Below, piece by piece: positions 39,290-46,808 of a DNA stretch of 64,000 bases; the first letter of the stretch is position 1, and each line of letters begins with the position of its first letter. The notes beneath the pieces were generated by a model. The model saw only the letters and a program-made list of their open reading frames with translations. It was not told where the DNA came from and did no database searches. Position numbers and translations under genes: made by a program. Origin of the DNA: Streptomyces albus subsp. albus (lineage in GTDB: Bacteria; Actinomycetota; Actinomycetes; Streptomycetales; Streptomycetaceae); contig NZ_JOID01000005.1 in NCBI RefSeq assembly GCF_000719865.1, positions 1-64,000 of the forward strand, in the 5' to 3' direction.

Positions 39290-40054
39290 ATGAGCGCCGT
39301 GACGCAGCGAGTCGCCGTACTGTCCGACATCCACGGGGTGCTGCCCGCCCTGGAGGCCGTGCTCGCCGAGCCCGCCGTCCGGTCCGCCGACCGGATCGTG
39401 CTCACCGGGGACATGGCCGCCGGGCCGCAGCCCGTCGAGACGCTGGACCTGCTGGACTCGCTCGGCGACCGGGCACTGTGGATCCGGGGCAACGCCGACC
39501 GGGAGTTGGTGGAGGGAGCGCCCGCCGGCATCCCGGTCTCCGCCTGGGCGGCCGAGCAGCTCCGCCCGGACCAGACCGAGCGGCTCGCGGGTCTGCCGCT
39601 CACCGCCGAACTGGATATCGACGGCCTCGGCCGCGTGCTGTTCTGCCACGGCACCCCGCGCGACGACGCGGAGGTCATCCTCACCGACTCCTCCGCCGGC
39701 CGCTGGGCCGAGGTCCTGGCCGGTGTGGACACCGGCGTCGAGGTGGTCGTCTGCGGCAACACGCACATGCCGTTCGCCCGGCTCGTGCACGGCCGCCTGG
39801 TGGTCAACCCGGGCAGCGTCGGCATGCCCTATGGCCGCCGGGGCGCCCACTGGGCCCTGCTCGGCCCGGGCGTGGAGCTGCGCCGCACTCCGTACGACTA
39901 CGCGGCGGCGTGCGCGCGGATCGCCGCCGAGTCGGCCTTCCCGGACGCCGCCGCCTGGGCGGACGAATACGTCCACGCCCGCAACTCCGCGGAGGACGCG
40001 GTCGCGGTCTTCGGACCCCTGGAGGGGCGCCCGGCCCCGGGGCCTCCGACGTGA
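39290..40054 (+). CDS. Calcineurin-like metallophosphoesterase (YfcE/MJ0936-like)
   Basis: The 254-residue protein holds the dimetal motifs in order: VLSDIHG, LTGDMAAGP, IRGNADRE, FCHGTP, CGNTHMPF and NPGSVGMPYG. Relatives are phosphodiesterases of uncertain natural substrate. ATG 39290 is chosen; an in-frame codon at 39245 would add 15 unlike residues. It is predicted cytosolic. No operon partner is evident. Confidence 0.9.
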   Translation: MSAVTQRVAVLSDIHGVLPALEAVLAEPAVRSADRIVLTGDMAAGPQPVETLDLLDSLGDRALWIRGNADRELVEGAPAGIPVSAWAAEQLRPDQTERLAGLPLTAELDIDGLGRVLFCHGTPRDDAEVILTDSSAGRWAEVLAGVDTGVEVVVCGNTHMPFARLVHGRLVVNPGSVGMPYGRRGAHWALLGPGVELRRTPYDYAAACARIAAESAFPDAAAWADEYVHARNSAEDAVAVFGPLEGRPAPGPPT

Positions 40055-40414
40055 CGTAACGGGCGCGGTGGGCCGGGGGCCGTGCTTCCCCCCGCACGCG
40101 CCCGGCGATACCGTGCCGCACCGCGCCCGAATCAACGGTGTCGGGGCGGTGTTTCCGCCGGGCTCGTTTCCGCCGGGCCCGGGTGCGCGGGACCGGCTCC
40201 CCGGCCGCAACGGGCCCCTGTGCTCGAACGTTCTCGAGCGTCCTCGAACGACCCCGTGTCCGAGGGGCCGCCTCTCCCCGCCAGCGACACCGGAGGCGAG
40301 CCGGGCTTCCCTCCCGGCCCCTCGGGATGCGCGGAACCTTCTCCGGACGGGCGGCCGGGACCACCCCGTCTCGAACGGCCCCGCGCCCCAGCGCAGTTGC
40401 CTACGCTGACGCAC
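40055..40414. other. 360-bp gap with a triple 10-bp direct repeat
   Basis: No gene supported. CTCGAACGTT, CTCGAGCGTC and CTCGAACGAC follow each other at 40223-40252 as three tandem 10-bp units, one helical turn each, about 163 bp before the next start. Confidence 0.6.
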
Positions 40415-41185
40415 ATGACTGCGACGACCGACACCGCCGGCGGCACCCACGGGTCCGCTTCGCGGGCCGAGACCTTCCGCGCCCTCCACCACGACCGGGC
40501 GCCCTCCGCCCCGCTGGTCCTCCCCGGCCCCTGGGACGCGGTGAGCGCGCGGGCCTTCGAGGCCGCCGGTTTCCCGGCCCTGGCCACGCCCAGCGCGGGC
40601 GTCTCGGCGGCCCTCGGCTATCCGGACGGCGGCGGCACTCCGCCGGAGGAGATGTTCGCGGCGATCGGGCGGATCGCCCGCTCCGTCTCTGTCCCCGTCT
40701 CGGCGGACGTCGAGGACGGCTACGGCCTGCCGCCCGCCGAGCTGGTCGAACGGCTGCTGGAGGCCGGGGCGGTGGGCTGCAATCTGGAGGACTCCGATCC
40801 GGCGGACCGGCGGCTCGCCGACCCCCGGCGGCACGCCGACCGGCTGGCGGAGGTCCGGGAAGCGGCGGGCGACGCCCTGTTCGTCAACGCCCGTGTCGAC
40901 ACCTTCCTCCGCGGTGTGCCGGACACCGGGGCGGCGATCGAACGCGGCCGGCTCTACCGCGAGGCCGGTGCCGACTGCGTCTACCCGATCCTCGCCCCGC
41001 CGGAGCTGCTGCCCGAACTCGCCGCCGGCATCGGCGGACCGCTCAACGCGATCGCCGTCCCCGGCGGCCCCACCCCGCGCGAACTCGGCGAACTGGGCGC
41101 CACCCGCGTCACGTTCGGCGGCGGCCTCCAGCGCCGTATCGCGGAGGAGATCCAGAGCCTGGCGCGGGAGCTGGGCGGCGGCTGA
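40415..41185 (+). CDS. Isocitrate lyase/PEP mutase superfamily enzyme
   Basis: The 256-residue barrel enzyme begins with a low-complexity stretch, then LVLPGPWDAVSARAFEAAGFPALATPSAGVSAALGYPDG. VPVSADVEDGYG and GCNLEDSDP hold the Mg-binding acids, and FVNARVDTFLRG follows. The catalytic-loop KxCxH of true isocitrate lyases is absent, so it belongs to the wider C-C/P-C bond lyase group. The reaction is unknown. A shared terminator separates it from the convergent channel gene. Confidence 0.85.
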   Translation: MTATTDTAGGTHGSASRAETFRALHHDRAPSAPLVLPGPWDAVSARAFEAAGFPALATPSAGVSAALGYPDGGGTPPEEMFAAIGRIARSVSVPVSADVEDGYGLPPAELVERLLEAGAVGCNLEDSDPADRRLADPRRHADRLAEVREAAGDALFVNARVDTFLRGVPDTGAAIERGRLYREAGADCVYPILAPPELLPELAAGIGGPLNAIAVPGGPTPRELGELGATRVTFGGGLQRRIAEEIQSLARELGGG

Positions 41186-41284
41186 CCCGGAGCCCGACCC
41201 GGCCGGCCTCCGGCGGCACGGCAGGCGTACTCGGCGCTCCGGGGAGCCGTCGGCCGCGTGGCCTGTACGCGTCGTCCGGACCGC

Positions 41285-41320
41285 GGTGTGACACCGGCCC
41301 GATCCCGCCGGTGTCACACC
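41285..41320. terminator. Bidirectional terminator at the 3' end of the TMEM175-like gene
   Basis: GGTGTGACACCGG (41285-41297) and CCGGTGTCACACC (41308-41320) form a perfect 13-bp stem. The right arm includes the stop codon of the minus-strand gene. Confidence 0.8.
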
Positions 41321-42033
41321 TCGGGAGGTCTCTCCGCGGGCTCCCGGTGCGTGGCCTCCCGCCGCGTACGCCGTCGTCTGCGGCCGATCACGAAGTTCAG
41401 CGGGACCAGTGCGAGCCAGGACCACATGGCCGCCCCCGGGGAGACGAAAGCCACCGGCACGGCGGCACCGAAGACCACGGCGGTGACCCCCGAGTCCACG
41501 GCGAGCCGCCGCCTCCTCGCCGTCGGGCCCCCGTCGGCCGGTCCGGCGCGGTCCCGGACCGTCTCGCTGCGGCGAACGGCGACCACCAAGGCCGTGTGAA
41601 CGGCATTGATGGCCGCCACCGTGCCCGAGTAGACCGCCACGGCCAGTGCCTGGTCGGTGTACTCGGCGAGCAGGGACGTCGGGAACGGCAGGAGAGCCAC
41701 CAGAGCGAGTCCCAGCAGCGTCAGACCGAGCGCCGCGCCGTCCGCCGCGGGCGCGGCGCCGAGGATGCTGCGGTGATCGCGCCAGAACTGGGCGATGACG
41801 GCGAAGCTGAGCGCGTAAGCGGCGATGTTCGGCAGCACATCACTCAGCGCCTGGTGGAAGCCCGCGCTGTCCAGGCCCGCCGGTACGGAGATGTCCAGCG
41901 CCAGGAGCGTCATGGCGATGGCGAAGACCCCGTCCGACAAGGTCTCCACTCGCTGGGCCCCGCCGGCCCCGGCGGTGCCACCGTTTCCACCGAAGGAGCC
42001 CTTCCCGTCGCGGTGTGGCCCGGTGTTCGTCAC
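41314..42033 (-). CDS. TMEM175-like (DUF1211) potassium-channel-type membrane protein
   Basis: The 239-residue protein has RVETLSDGVFAIAMTLLALDI at about residues 23-43, the RxxxFSDGVFAIA pore-helix signature of TMEM175 proteins with Leu in place of Phe. About six hydrophobic segments follow, as in one bacterial repeat. Bacterial relatives form tetrameric K+ channels. GTG 42033 has GAGGA ten bases upstream. A 36-bp palindrome lies upstream. The tail is Arg-rich. Confidence 0.85.
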   Translation of the reverse strand: MTNTGPHRDGKGSFGGNGGTAGAGGAQRVETLSDGVFAIAMTLLALDISVPAGLDSAGFHQALSDVLPNIAAYALSFAVIAQFWRDHRSILGAAPAADGAALGLTLLGLALVALLPFPTSLLAEYTDQALAVAVYSGTVAAINAVHTALVVAVRRSETVRDRAGPADGGPTARRRRLAVDSGVTAVVFGAAVPVAFVSPGAAMWSWLALVPLNFVIGRRRRRTRREATHREPAERPPEV

Positions 42034-42119
42034 ATCAGACGATCCTCGCCCCTTTCCTCCCCGGCGGCATCCGGGACGGCGCCGTCCGGACCAGTACGTT
42101 TCCGCGCCCGGGCTCAGTA

Positions 42120-42155
42120 AGGGCTTGCAGGGCAATTTGCCTACTGCAAAGCCCT
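42120..42155. promoter_or_regulatory. Palindrome between the TMEM175-like and TetR genes
   Basis: AGGGCTTGCA (42120-42129) and TGCAAAGCCCT (42145-42155) are complementary with one extra A; inside lies GGCAA-TT-TGCC. It sits between two divergent genes and looks like an operator. A second palindrome, GTTC-N4-GAAC (42243-42254), lies about 20 bp before the TetR start. Confidence 0.5.
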
Positions 42156-42273
42156 CCCGGAAGCGGCACCGTGGTGCGGCCACGTAGAACAGGATCTTGA
42201 GTGAGGAGCAAGGCGATGGGTCTCTCCGGGGCGCCGCGTTAAGTTCTTGCGAACGAACTCGACCGAATGAGGG

Positions 42274-42834
42274 ATGTGGCGGGTGTCTGGCGAAGCATTG
42301 CGTGACCGGCTGCTGGACGCGGCCCTTGAACTGGCCTCTCCCGGCCTGGTTCTCACCGTGCCGTCCTTGCGATCGGCGGCCCGGGCCTGTGGGGTGTCCG
42401 CCACTGCGGTGTACCGCCACTTCGCCTCGCAGAGTGAACTCAACCGAGCCGTTCTCCTGCGCACCGATGCCCTCTTCGTCGCTGCGCTGACCGAGGCCGA
42501 CGATCCGAAGCTGCCTCCTCTCGACCGCCTCCGCCGCATCGCCGCTGCCTACTTGGCCTGGGGCATCGCCAACCCGGGGCTGTACCAGTTGCGTTTTGAG
42601 AGTGCCGGCCAACTGGGCGAGGACTACGTACAGAGCGGGGCGGCGGACGTTGTCCTGAGAGGCATCGGCCAACTGGCCAGAGGAGCGGGCGCGGACGAGC
42701 GCGTCACTGCTGAGGATCTCTGGGTCGGCATGCACGGAGTGGTCTCCCTGCGCATCCACAAACCACACCTGGCGTGGCCGGACGTGGAGACACACGTCGA
42801 CCGGCTCTTCATCCTGTGGGGCTTCACTGCCTGA
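42274..42834 (+). CDS. TetR-family transcriptional regulator
   Basis: The 186-residue protein has an N-terminal helix-turn-helix (about 8-55): LRDRLLDAALELASPGLVLTVPSLRSAARACGVSATAVYRHFASQSELNRAVL. The C-terminal helical ligand domain resembles the WHG/TetR_C_13 type (IANPGLYQLRFE, LWVGMHGVVSLRI). ATG 42274 is used; GTG 42283 has better spacing from GAGGG. It is followed 171 bp later by a P450 gene with a strong inverted repeat in its promoter, which this protein probably binds. Codon use is less GC-biased than the primary-metabolism genes nearby. Confidence 0.88.
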   Translation: MWRVSGEALRDRLLDAALELASPGLVLTVPSLRSAARACGVSATAVYRHFASQSELNRAVLLRTDALFVAALTEADDPKLPPLDRLRRIAAAYLAWGIANPGLYQLRFESAGQLGEDYVQSGAADVVLRGIGQLARGAGADERVTAEDLWVGMHGVVSLRIHKPHLAWPDVETHVDRLFILWGFTA

Positions 42835-42936
42835 ACGCCGTCACCAGGCCGCCCCTCGTCTCCCTCTTCGCCTTTCGGCGTTTCAGCGGTCCCCCTTCCC
42901 GCTCCGGTCATCCGAGGCCGACGGCACTCGACATGA

Positions 42937-42984
42937 CAGGTTGACAGCTGTTAACTTCAGTCGCGGTTAACAGGCGTCAACCTG
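42937..42984 (+). promoter_or_regulatory. Inverted-repeat operator overlapping the P450 promoter
   Basis: CAGGTTGACAGCTGTTAAC (42937-42955) and GTTAACAGGCGTCAACCTG (42966-42984) match in 17 of 19 positions as inverted repeats around 10 nt. The left arm contains the -35-like TTGACA (42941-42946), and a -10-like GGTTAA begins about 18 bp later, inside the right arm. A dimeric repressor here would block the promoter; the adjacent TetR is the obvious candidate. Confidence 0.65.
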
Positions 42985-43023
42985 TGTGCCCAGGCGCGAT
43001 GTGCCATGGAAAGGACCGAGAGC

Positions 43024-44418
43024 ATGCTCACTGTCAACGACCTCCCGGAGCCGTCGGCGTTTCCCCTGCTGGGTCACCTCCCGGCCCTGGCGCGCGGTCC
43101 GGCCATGCACCGCGTGCTCCATGACTGGCGGGACACGTACGGCCCGGTCTACCGGATCCGGTTCGGCCGTACTCCCCTGGTCGTCACCTCGTCGCCGGAC
43201 ATCGTTCAGACAGTTCTGCGCGAGCGACCGGGAGCATTCCGGCGGGCTCCGCTGCTGGCGCAACTCATCCACGAGATGGGCGCTCCAGGTCTGTTCGATG
43301 CGGAAGGCGAGGACTGGCACCGCATGCGCCAGATCGCAATGCGGGGCTTACGTGCCGAGGCATTGCGTGACTCCTTCTCCGTGATCATCCGGTCTGTCGA
43401 GCGGCTCCGGACGCTCTGGGCCGCCAAGGAGGCTGCGCGGGTGGACGTCCTCGACGACCTGATGCGCTACACGGTCGAAGTGTCGACGGCCTTGTTCTCA
43501 GGCCACGATCTGGACGCCCTGGGACCACAGCAAAGCGATGGCCTGGCCGGGCGCCTGCCACTGGCTTTCGAGCAACTCGGGCGCCGGATCTCCAGCCCGA
43601 TCCCGTACTGGCGGTGGGTCCGCCTGCCCGCCGACCGCAGGCTGGACGCCACCATTGCGGAGCTCCGTGGCCTGGTGGAGAAGCAGTACGTCCAGGCCAG
43701 GCGTAGCGTGGCAGAAGGGCGGGAGCCGGTTACTTACCTGGAGGCGCTCGCCGAGGCAGGCGCGAACGGCGGCGGACAACTGGCGGAGAAGGACGTCGTC
43801 AGCGCCGTGGTCAACATGATCGTAGCGGGGGAGGACAACACTGCCGCCGCTGCCGCATGGGCGCTGTACTACCTGGCCGCCCATCCCGAGGTGCAGCGGA
43901 AGGTATGGGAAGAGGCGGAGGCGGTGCTGGGGGACACGGGACTCCGAGCCGACCCGGCCGCCCTGTCCCGGTTGCGCTATGCCGAGGCGGTGGTCCACGA
44001 ATCGATCCGCCTGCGCCCGACGAGCCCTTTCTTGATCATGCAGGCCGTCCGTGACATCACCGTTGCGGACGGAGCGGACGCCTTGCATCTGAAGGCCGGA
44101 ACCCTTGTCATGCCGCTGCTGACACACGGTTCGGATGTTGACGACAGCAGGTACCCGGACCCCGGCGCATTCGAGCCCGAGCGCTGGCTGTCCCCCTCCG
44201 CCCCGCGAACGGACGGCGTATCACCGTTCCTGCCCTTCGGAGGCGGGCCCCGGTTCTGCCCCGGACGCAACCTCGCCCTCATCGAGATGACCATGGTCGT
44301 CGCCATGGTGTGCCACCACTTCGAGTTGGAGGCCGACACAACAGCGGGCCCGGTCGGCGAACGCGTGACCTTCGCGATGCTGCCAACGAACCTGGGCGTC
44401 CGGATGCACCGACGTTAA
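43024..44418 (+). CDS. Cytochrome P450
   Basis: The 464-residue monooxygenase has the I-helix MIVAGEDNTAAAAAW (AGxDN rather than AGxDT), the K-helix ESIRLRP and the heme loop FGGGPRFCPGRNLA with Cys412. All essential motifs are intact. The CPGRNLA pattern and ALYYLAAHPEVQ are like the class resembling eukaryotic P450s. No ferredoxin or reductase gene is adjacent. ATG 43024 is used; ATG 43006 is also in frame. One TTA codon (43348-43350) suggests bldA dependence. GC content is lower than in neighbours, which with the TetR partner suggests an acquired unit. The substrate is unknown. Confidence 0.92.
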   Translation: MLTVNDLPEPSAFPLLGHLPALARGPAMHRVLHDWRDTYGPVYRIRFGRTPLVVTSSPDIVQTVLRERPGAFRRAPLLAQLIHEMGAPGLFDAEGEDWHRMRQIAMRGLRAEALRDSFSVIIRSVERLRTLWAAKEAARVDVLDDLMRYTVEVSTALFSGHDLDALGPQQSDGLAGRLPLAFEQLGRRISSPIPYWRWVRLPADRRLDATIAELRGLVEKQYVQARRSVAEGREPVTYLEALAEAGANGGGQLAEKDVVSAVVNMIVAGEDNTAAAAAWALYYLAAHPEVQRKVWEEAEAVLGDTGLRADPAALSRLRYAEAVVHESIRLRPTSPFLIMQAVRDITVADGADALHLKAGTLVMPLLTHGSDVDDSRYPDPGAFEPERWLSPSAPRTDGVSPFLPFGGGPRFCPGRNLALIEMTMVVAMVCHHFELEADTTAGPVGERVTFAMLPTNLGVRMHRR

Positions 44419-44466
44419 ACGCCAAGCTCCCGGGTGCGCGTACAGGCGGTGCGTCCGGCCGGCCCC

Positions 44467-44922
44467 TCAACGGTCCGCGTTCTCGCAGGCCGCCGCCACG
44501 GCGCACTCCGCCCACACCGTCTTGCCGGGCCCGTTCCGCTCCTGCACGCCCCAGCGGAGGGCGACCGCCTCGACCAGGGCCAGCCCCCGCCCCCGGTCGT
44601 AGCCGGGCGAGGGCTCGACACGGACGGGGCGGCCGGGGTGGGTGTCGGACACCTCGATCCGGAGCACGCCGGTCCCGGTGTCGTACGCGAGCCGCAGCGC
44701 GCAGTCCCGGCCCGGGACGAGGCCGTGCAGCGCGGCGTTCGACGCGAGTTCCGCGATGACGAGGGTCGCGCCGTCGAACGCGCAGGTGCCGCGCGGGAGC
44801 CCCCAGTCGACGAGCTGATGCCCGGCCAGCAGCCGGGCGAGCCGGGCACCGCGCCGCGTGGACGGGCAGCGGTGCGCGAACGTACGTACGGTGACGGGGA
44901 CTTGGGTGCGTGGTGCTGTCAT
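44467..44922 (-). CDS. RsbW-like ATP-binding protein (anti-sigma-factor kinase type)
   Basis: The 151-residue GHKL protein has VIAELASNAALHG (N box) and VSDTHPGRP plus GRGLALVEAVALRWGV (G boxes). The motif set is complete. Such proteins may bind sigma factors, anti-anti-sigma factors or HTH partners. It is divergent from an XRE/DUF397 gene pair, the arrangement of whiJ- and abaA-like loci in Streptomyces that affect development and antibiotic production. Confidence 0.85.
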   Translation of the reverse strand: MTAPRTQVPVTVRTFAHRCPSTRRGARLARLLAGHQLVDWGLPRGTCAFDGATLVIAELASNAALHGLVPGRDCALRLAYDTGTGVLRIEVSDTHPGRPVRVEPSPGYDRGRGLALVEAVALRWGVQERNGPGKTVWAECAVAAACENADR

Positions 44923-44952
44923 GACAGCCAGCGTTCCGGCCCGTCACGGCAG

Positions 44953-44981
44953 TTGACCAGGAACGACGCTGACCCAGATTC
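44953..44981 (+). promoter_or_regulatory. Possible promoter of the XRE-DUF397 pair
   Basis: TTGACC (44953-44958), then 16-17 bp, then CAGATT/AGATTC (44975-44981) resembles a vegetative sigma promoter. It lies about 100 bp before ATG 45081. Confidence 0.35.
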
Positions 44982-45080
44982 GCGCTGTATCAGCCGATTC
45001 GCTGGACTGGAGCCATGCCGCTGCGTGACGATCGACGCACCGAGAGTGGCGCGGGAGCGCGGCGGAAAGGCGGAGCGGCG

Positions 45081-45968
45081 ATGGCAGCGAACAACGGGGG
45101 CGGCGGGAACGGGCGCGGAGGTACCGGCGGTGAGGGCCGCGGCTGTGCGAACGGTGAGCCCGAGGTGTCCGACAGCCTCAAGACCTTCGGCGCGGTGCTG
45201 AAGGCGCTGCGGGAGGAAGCGCGGCTGACGCAGGAGGAGTTCGCGCCCCGGGTGCAGTTCTCCCAGCCGTACATCGCCAAGATCGAGCAGGGCAAGCGGT
45301 TCCCGCCCCTCAATCTCGTCGACCGCTCGGAGGATGTGCTGGGCCCGATGGCGGCCCGCGTCCTGGGCGCGGCGGCTCGCAGCCTCACCCGCAAGGCAGG
45401 ACTCGCCTCCTGGTTCCGGCAGTGGGCCGGGATCGAGGAGGAGGCGGTGTCGTTGTATGCCTATGAGTGCCGGGTCGTTCCGGGACTGCTGCAGCCCGAG
45501 CCGTACATCCGGCAGATCTTCGAACGCCGCCTGCCGCCGCTCACGGAAGAGCAGTTCGAGCGCCAGGTGACAGCCCGGCTGTCCAGACAGCGGCTCTTCG
45601 CCGAACGGCCGAACACGACGTTCAGCTTCATCATCGAGCAGGCTCTGCTGACGCGCCGTCTGGGCGGTACCGACGTCACGAGGGCACTGATCGACCATCT
45701 TCTCGAGCAGGGACGCCTGCGGAACGTGGACATCCAGGTCATGCCGCTTGAGCAGGAGGATCACTCCGGCTTCGAAGGGCCGATGTATCTGGCGGAGACA
45801 GTCGAGAACCGGTGGATCGGCTACGTCGAGGGCCACGACAGCAGCGCCCTCATCACCGACCCGAAAGCAGCCAGTTCGATGCTTCAGCGCTATGGCAAGA
45901 TGCGCGCACAGGCTCTGAGCCGACAGGCCACCACGAGCCTGCTGGAGCAGATTCGAGGAGCGCTATGA
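45081..45968 (+). CDS. XRE-family helix-turn-helix regulator with DUF5753
   Basis: The 295-residue protein starts with a Gly/Asn-rich segment, then an HTH (about 35-90): FGAVLKALREEARLTQEEFAPRVQFSQPYIAKIEQGKRFPP. The rest is the DUF5753 ligand/partner domain: WFRQWAGIEEEAVSLYAYECRVVPGLLQPEPYIR and RLGGTDVTRALIDHLLEQG. GGAG lies five bases before ATG 45081; an upstream start at 45015 is possible. The stop overlaps the DUF397 start as ATGA. WhiJ-like proteins of this build repress development genes. Confidence 0.9.
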   Translation: MAANNGGGGNGRGGTGGEGRGCANGEPEVSDSLKTFGAVLKALREEARLTQEEFAPRVQFSQPYIAKIEQGKRFPPLNLVDRSEDVLGPMAARVLGAAARSLTRKAGLASWFRQWAGIEEEAVSLYAYECRVVPGLLQPEPYIRQIFERRLPPLTEEQFERQVTARLSRQRLFAERPNTTFSFIIEQALLTRRLGGTDVTRALIDHLLEQGRLRNVDIQVMPLEQEDHSGFEGPMYLAETVENRWIGYVEGHDSSALITDPKAASSMLQRYGKMRAQALSRQATTSLLEQIRGAL

Positions 45969-46156
45969 ACACGGCTGAACTGGTGTGGTTCAAGAGCAGC
46001 TACAGCGGCGGCGGCGGCGACAACTGCGTCGAGGTCGCCATACGTCCCGAAGCCGTCCTTGTCCGGGACTCCAAGGACACCGAGCGCCACCCGCTGGTCG
46101 TTTCCCCTGACGCGTGGACGGCCTTCACCGCACAGGCGGCGCATCTGCGCGCCTGA
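45965..46156 (+). CDS. DUF397 small protein
   Basis: The 63-residue protein has the family pattern: LVWFKSSYSGGGGDNCVEVA, VLVRDSKD and WTAFTA near the end. It is coupled to the XRE gene by ATGA overlap. In whiJ/abaA-type loci these proteins are thought to antagonise or bind the HTH partner. It is predicted cytosolic. Confidence 0.92.
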   Translation: MNTAELVWFKSSYSGGGGDNCVEVAIRPEAVLVRDSKDTERHPLVVSPDAWTAFTAQAAHLRA

Positions 46157-46233
46157 GCGCCGCCCCGGCCCGCCTGGCGACGGCTGCCCAACGGACGGCG
46201 GACGCGAGCAGCCCTGCCCACGGGGCCGCCGCC

Positions 46234-46602
46234 TCACAGTGCGACTGGTGGTTCGATCGCCGCGTCCGTCCCGGAGACGCGCGGGGGACGCGGACGGGTC
46301 AGCAGCCGTTCCTCCAGGACCGTCGCGTAGATCGCGGCGGTCGTGGGCGCCGGGTGGGCCGGGGGCCAGATACCCCGCCGGTAGGAGAAGCGGCGGCCGC
46401 GGAAGGTGACGGCGGCCACCGCGCAGACGGCGCGGACGGCGTTCTCCTCGTCCCCGTCCTCCGTCAAGTACTCGATGTCCAGTGACTCCAGCCGCGCGCC
46501 CCGGCAGACCAGGAAGGTTTCCAGGGCGGGCCGGGCGGCCCGCAGGAACGCTTCCGCGTAGCGCTGCGGGCTGCCGTGCCGAGCCTGCTCTCCACCGGTC
46601 AT
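46234..46602 (-). CDS. Hypothetical protein
   Basis: The 122-residue protein is not recognised. The middle reads LESLDIEYLTEDGDEENAVRAVCAVAAVTFRGRRFSYRRGIW, a plausible alternating strand pattern with an acidic cluster. The ends are low in complexity. There is no signal peptide or membrane segment. It lies alone between the DUF397 gene and a membrane protein gene. Codon pattern supports coding, but the evidence is modest. Confidence 0.5.
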   Translation of the reverse strand: MTGGEQARHGSPQRYAEAFLRAARPALETFLVCRGARLESLDIEYLTEDGDEENAVRAVCAVAAVTFRGRRFSYRRGIWPPAHPAPTTAAIYATVLEERLLTRPRPPRVSGTDAAIEPPVAL

Positions 46603-46808
46603 TCGTCCACTGTGTCATCTCGGCGCGGGCGTCGGCCCGGTCGCGGTACGACCTGCATTGCGCCGTGGCCGAGCGCCATGGGCCCGCCGTCGGCCGGATC
46701 CCGTTGCTCCGGAACCCGGCTGACGGGCAAGGCGGCAACATCCCGGGCCGGAACGCTGCCGTACACCGGACAAGAACGCGCGGCGCGGCTGATGGCACGC
46801 TTCCCCGC

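Noticed and set aside
39053..41425. Minus-strand open frame of about 790 codons
   Set aside because: Opposite two clear plus-strand enzymes; composition is typical of a GC shadow.
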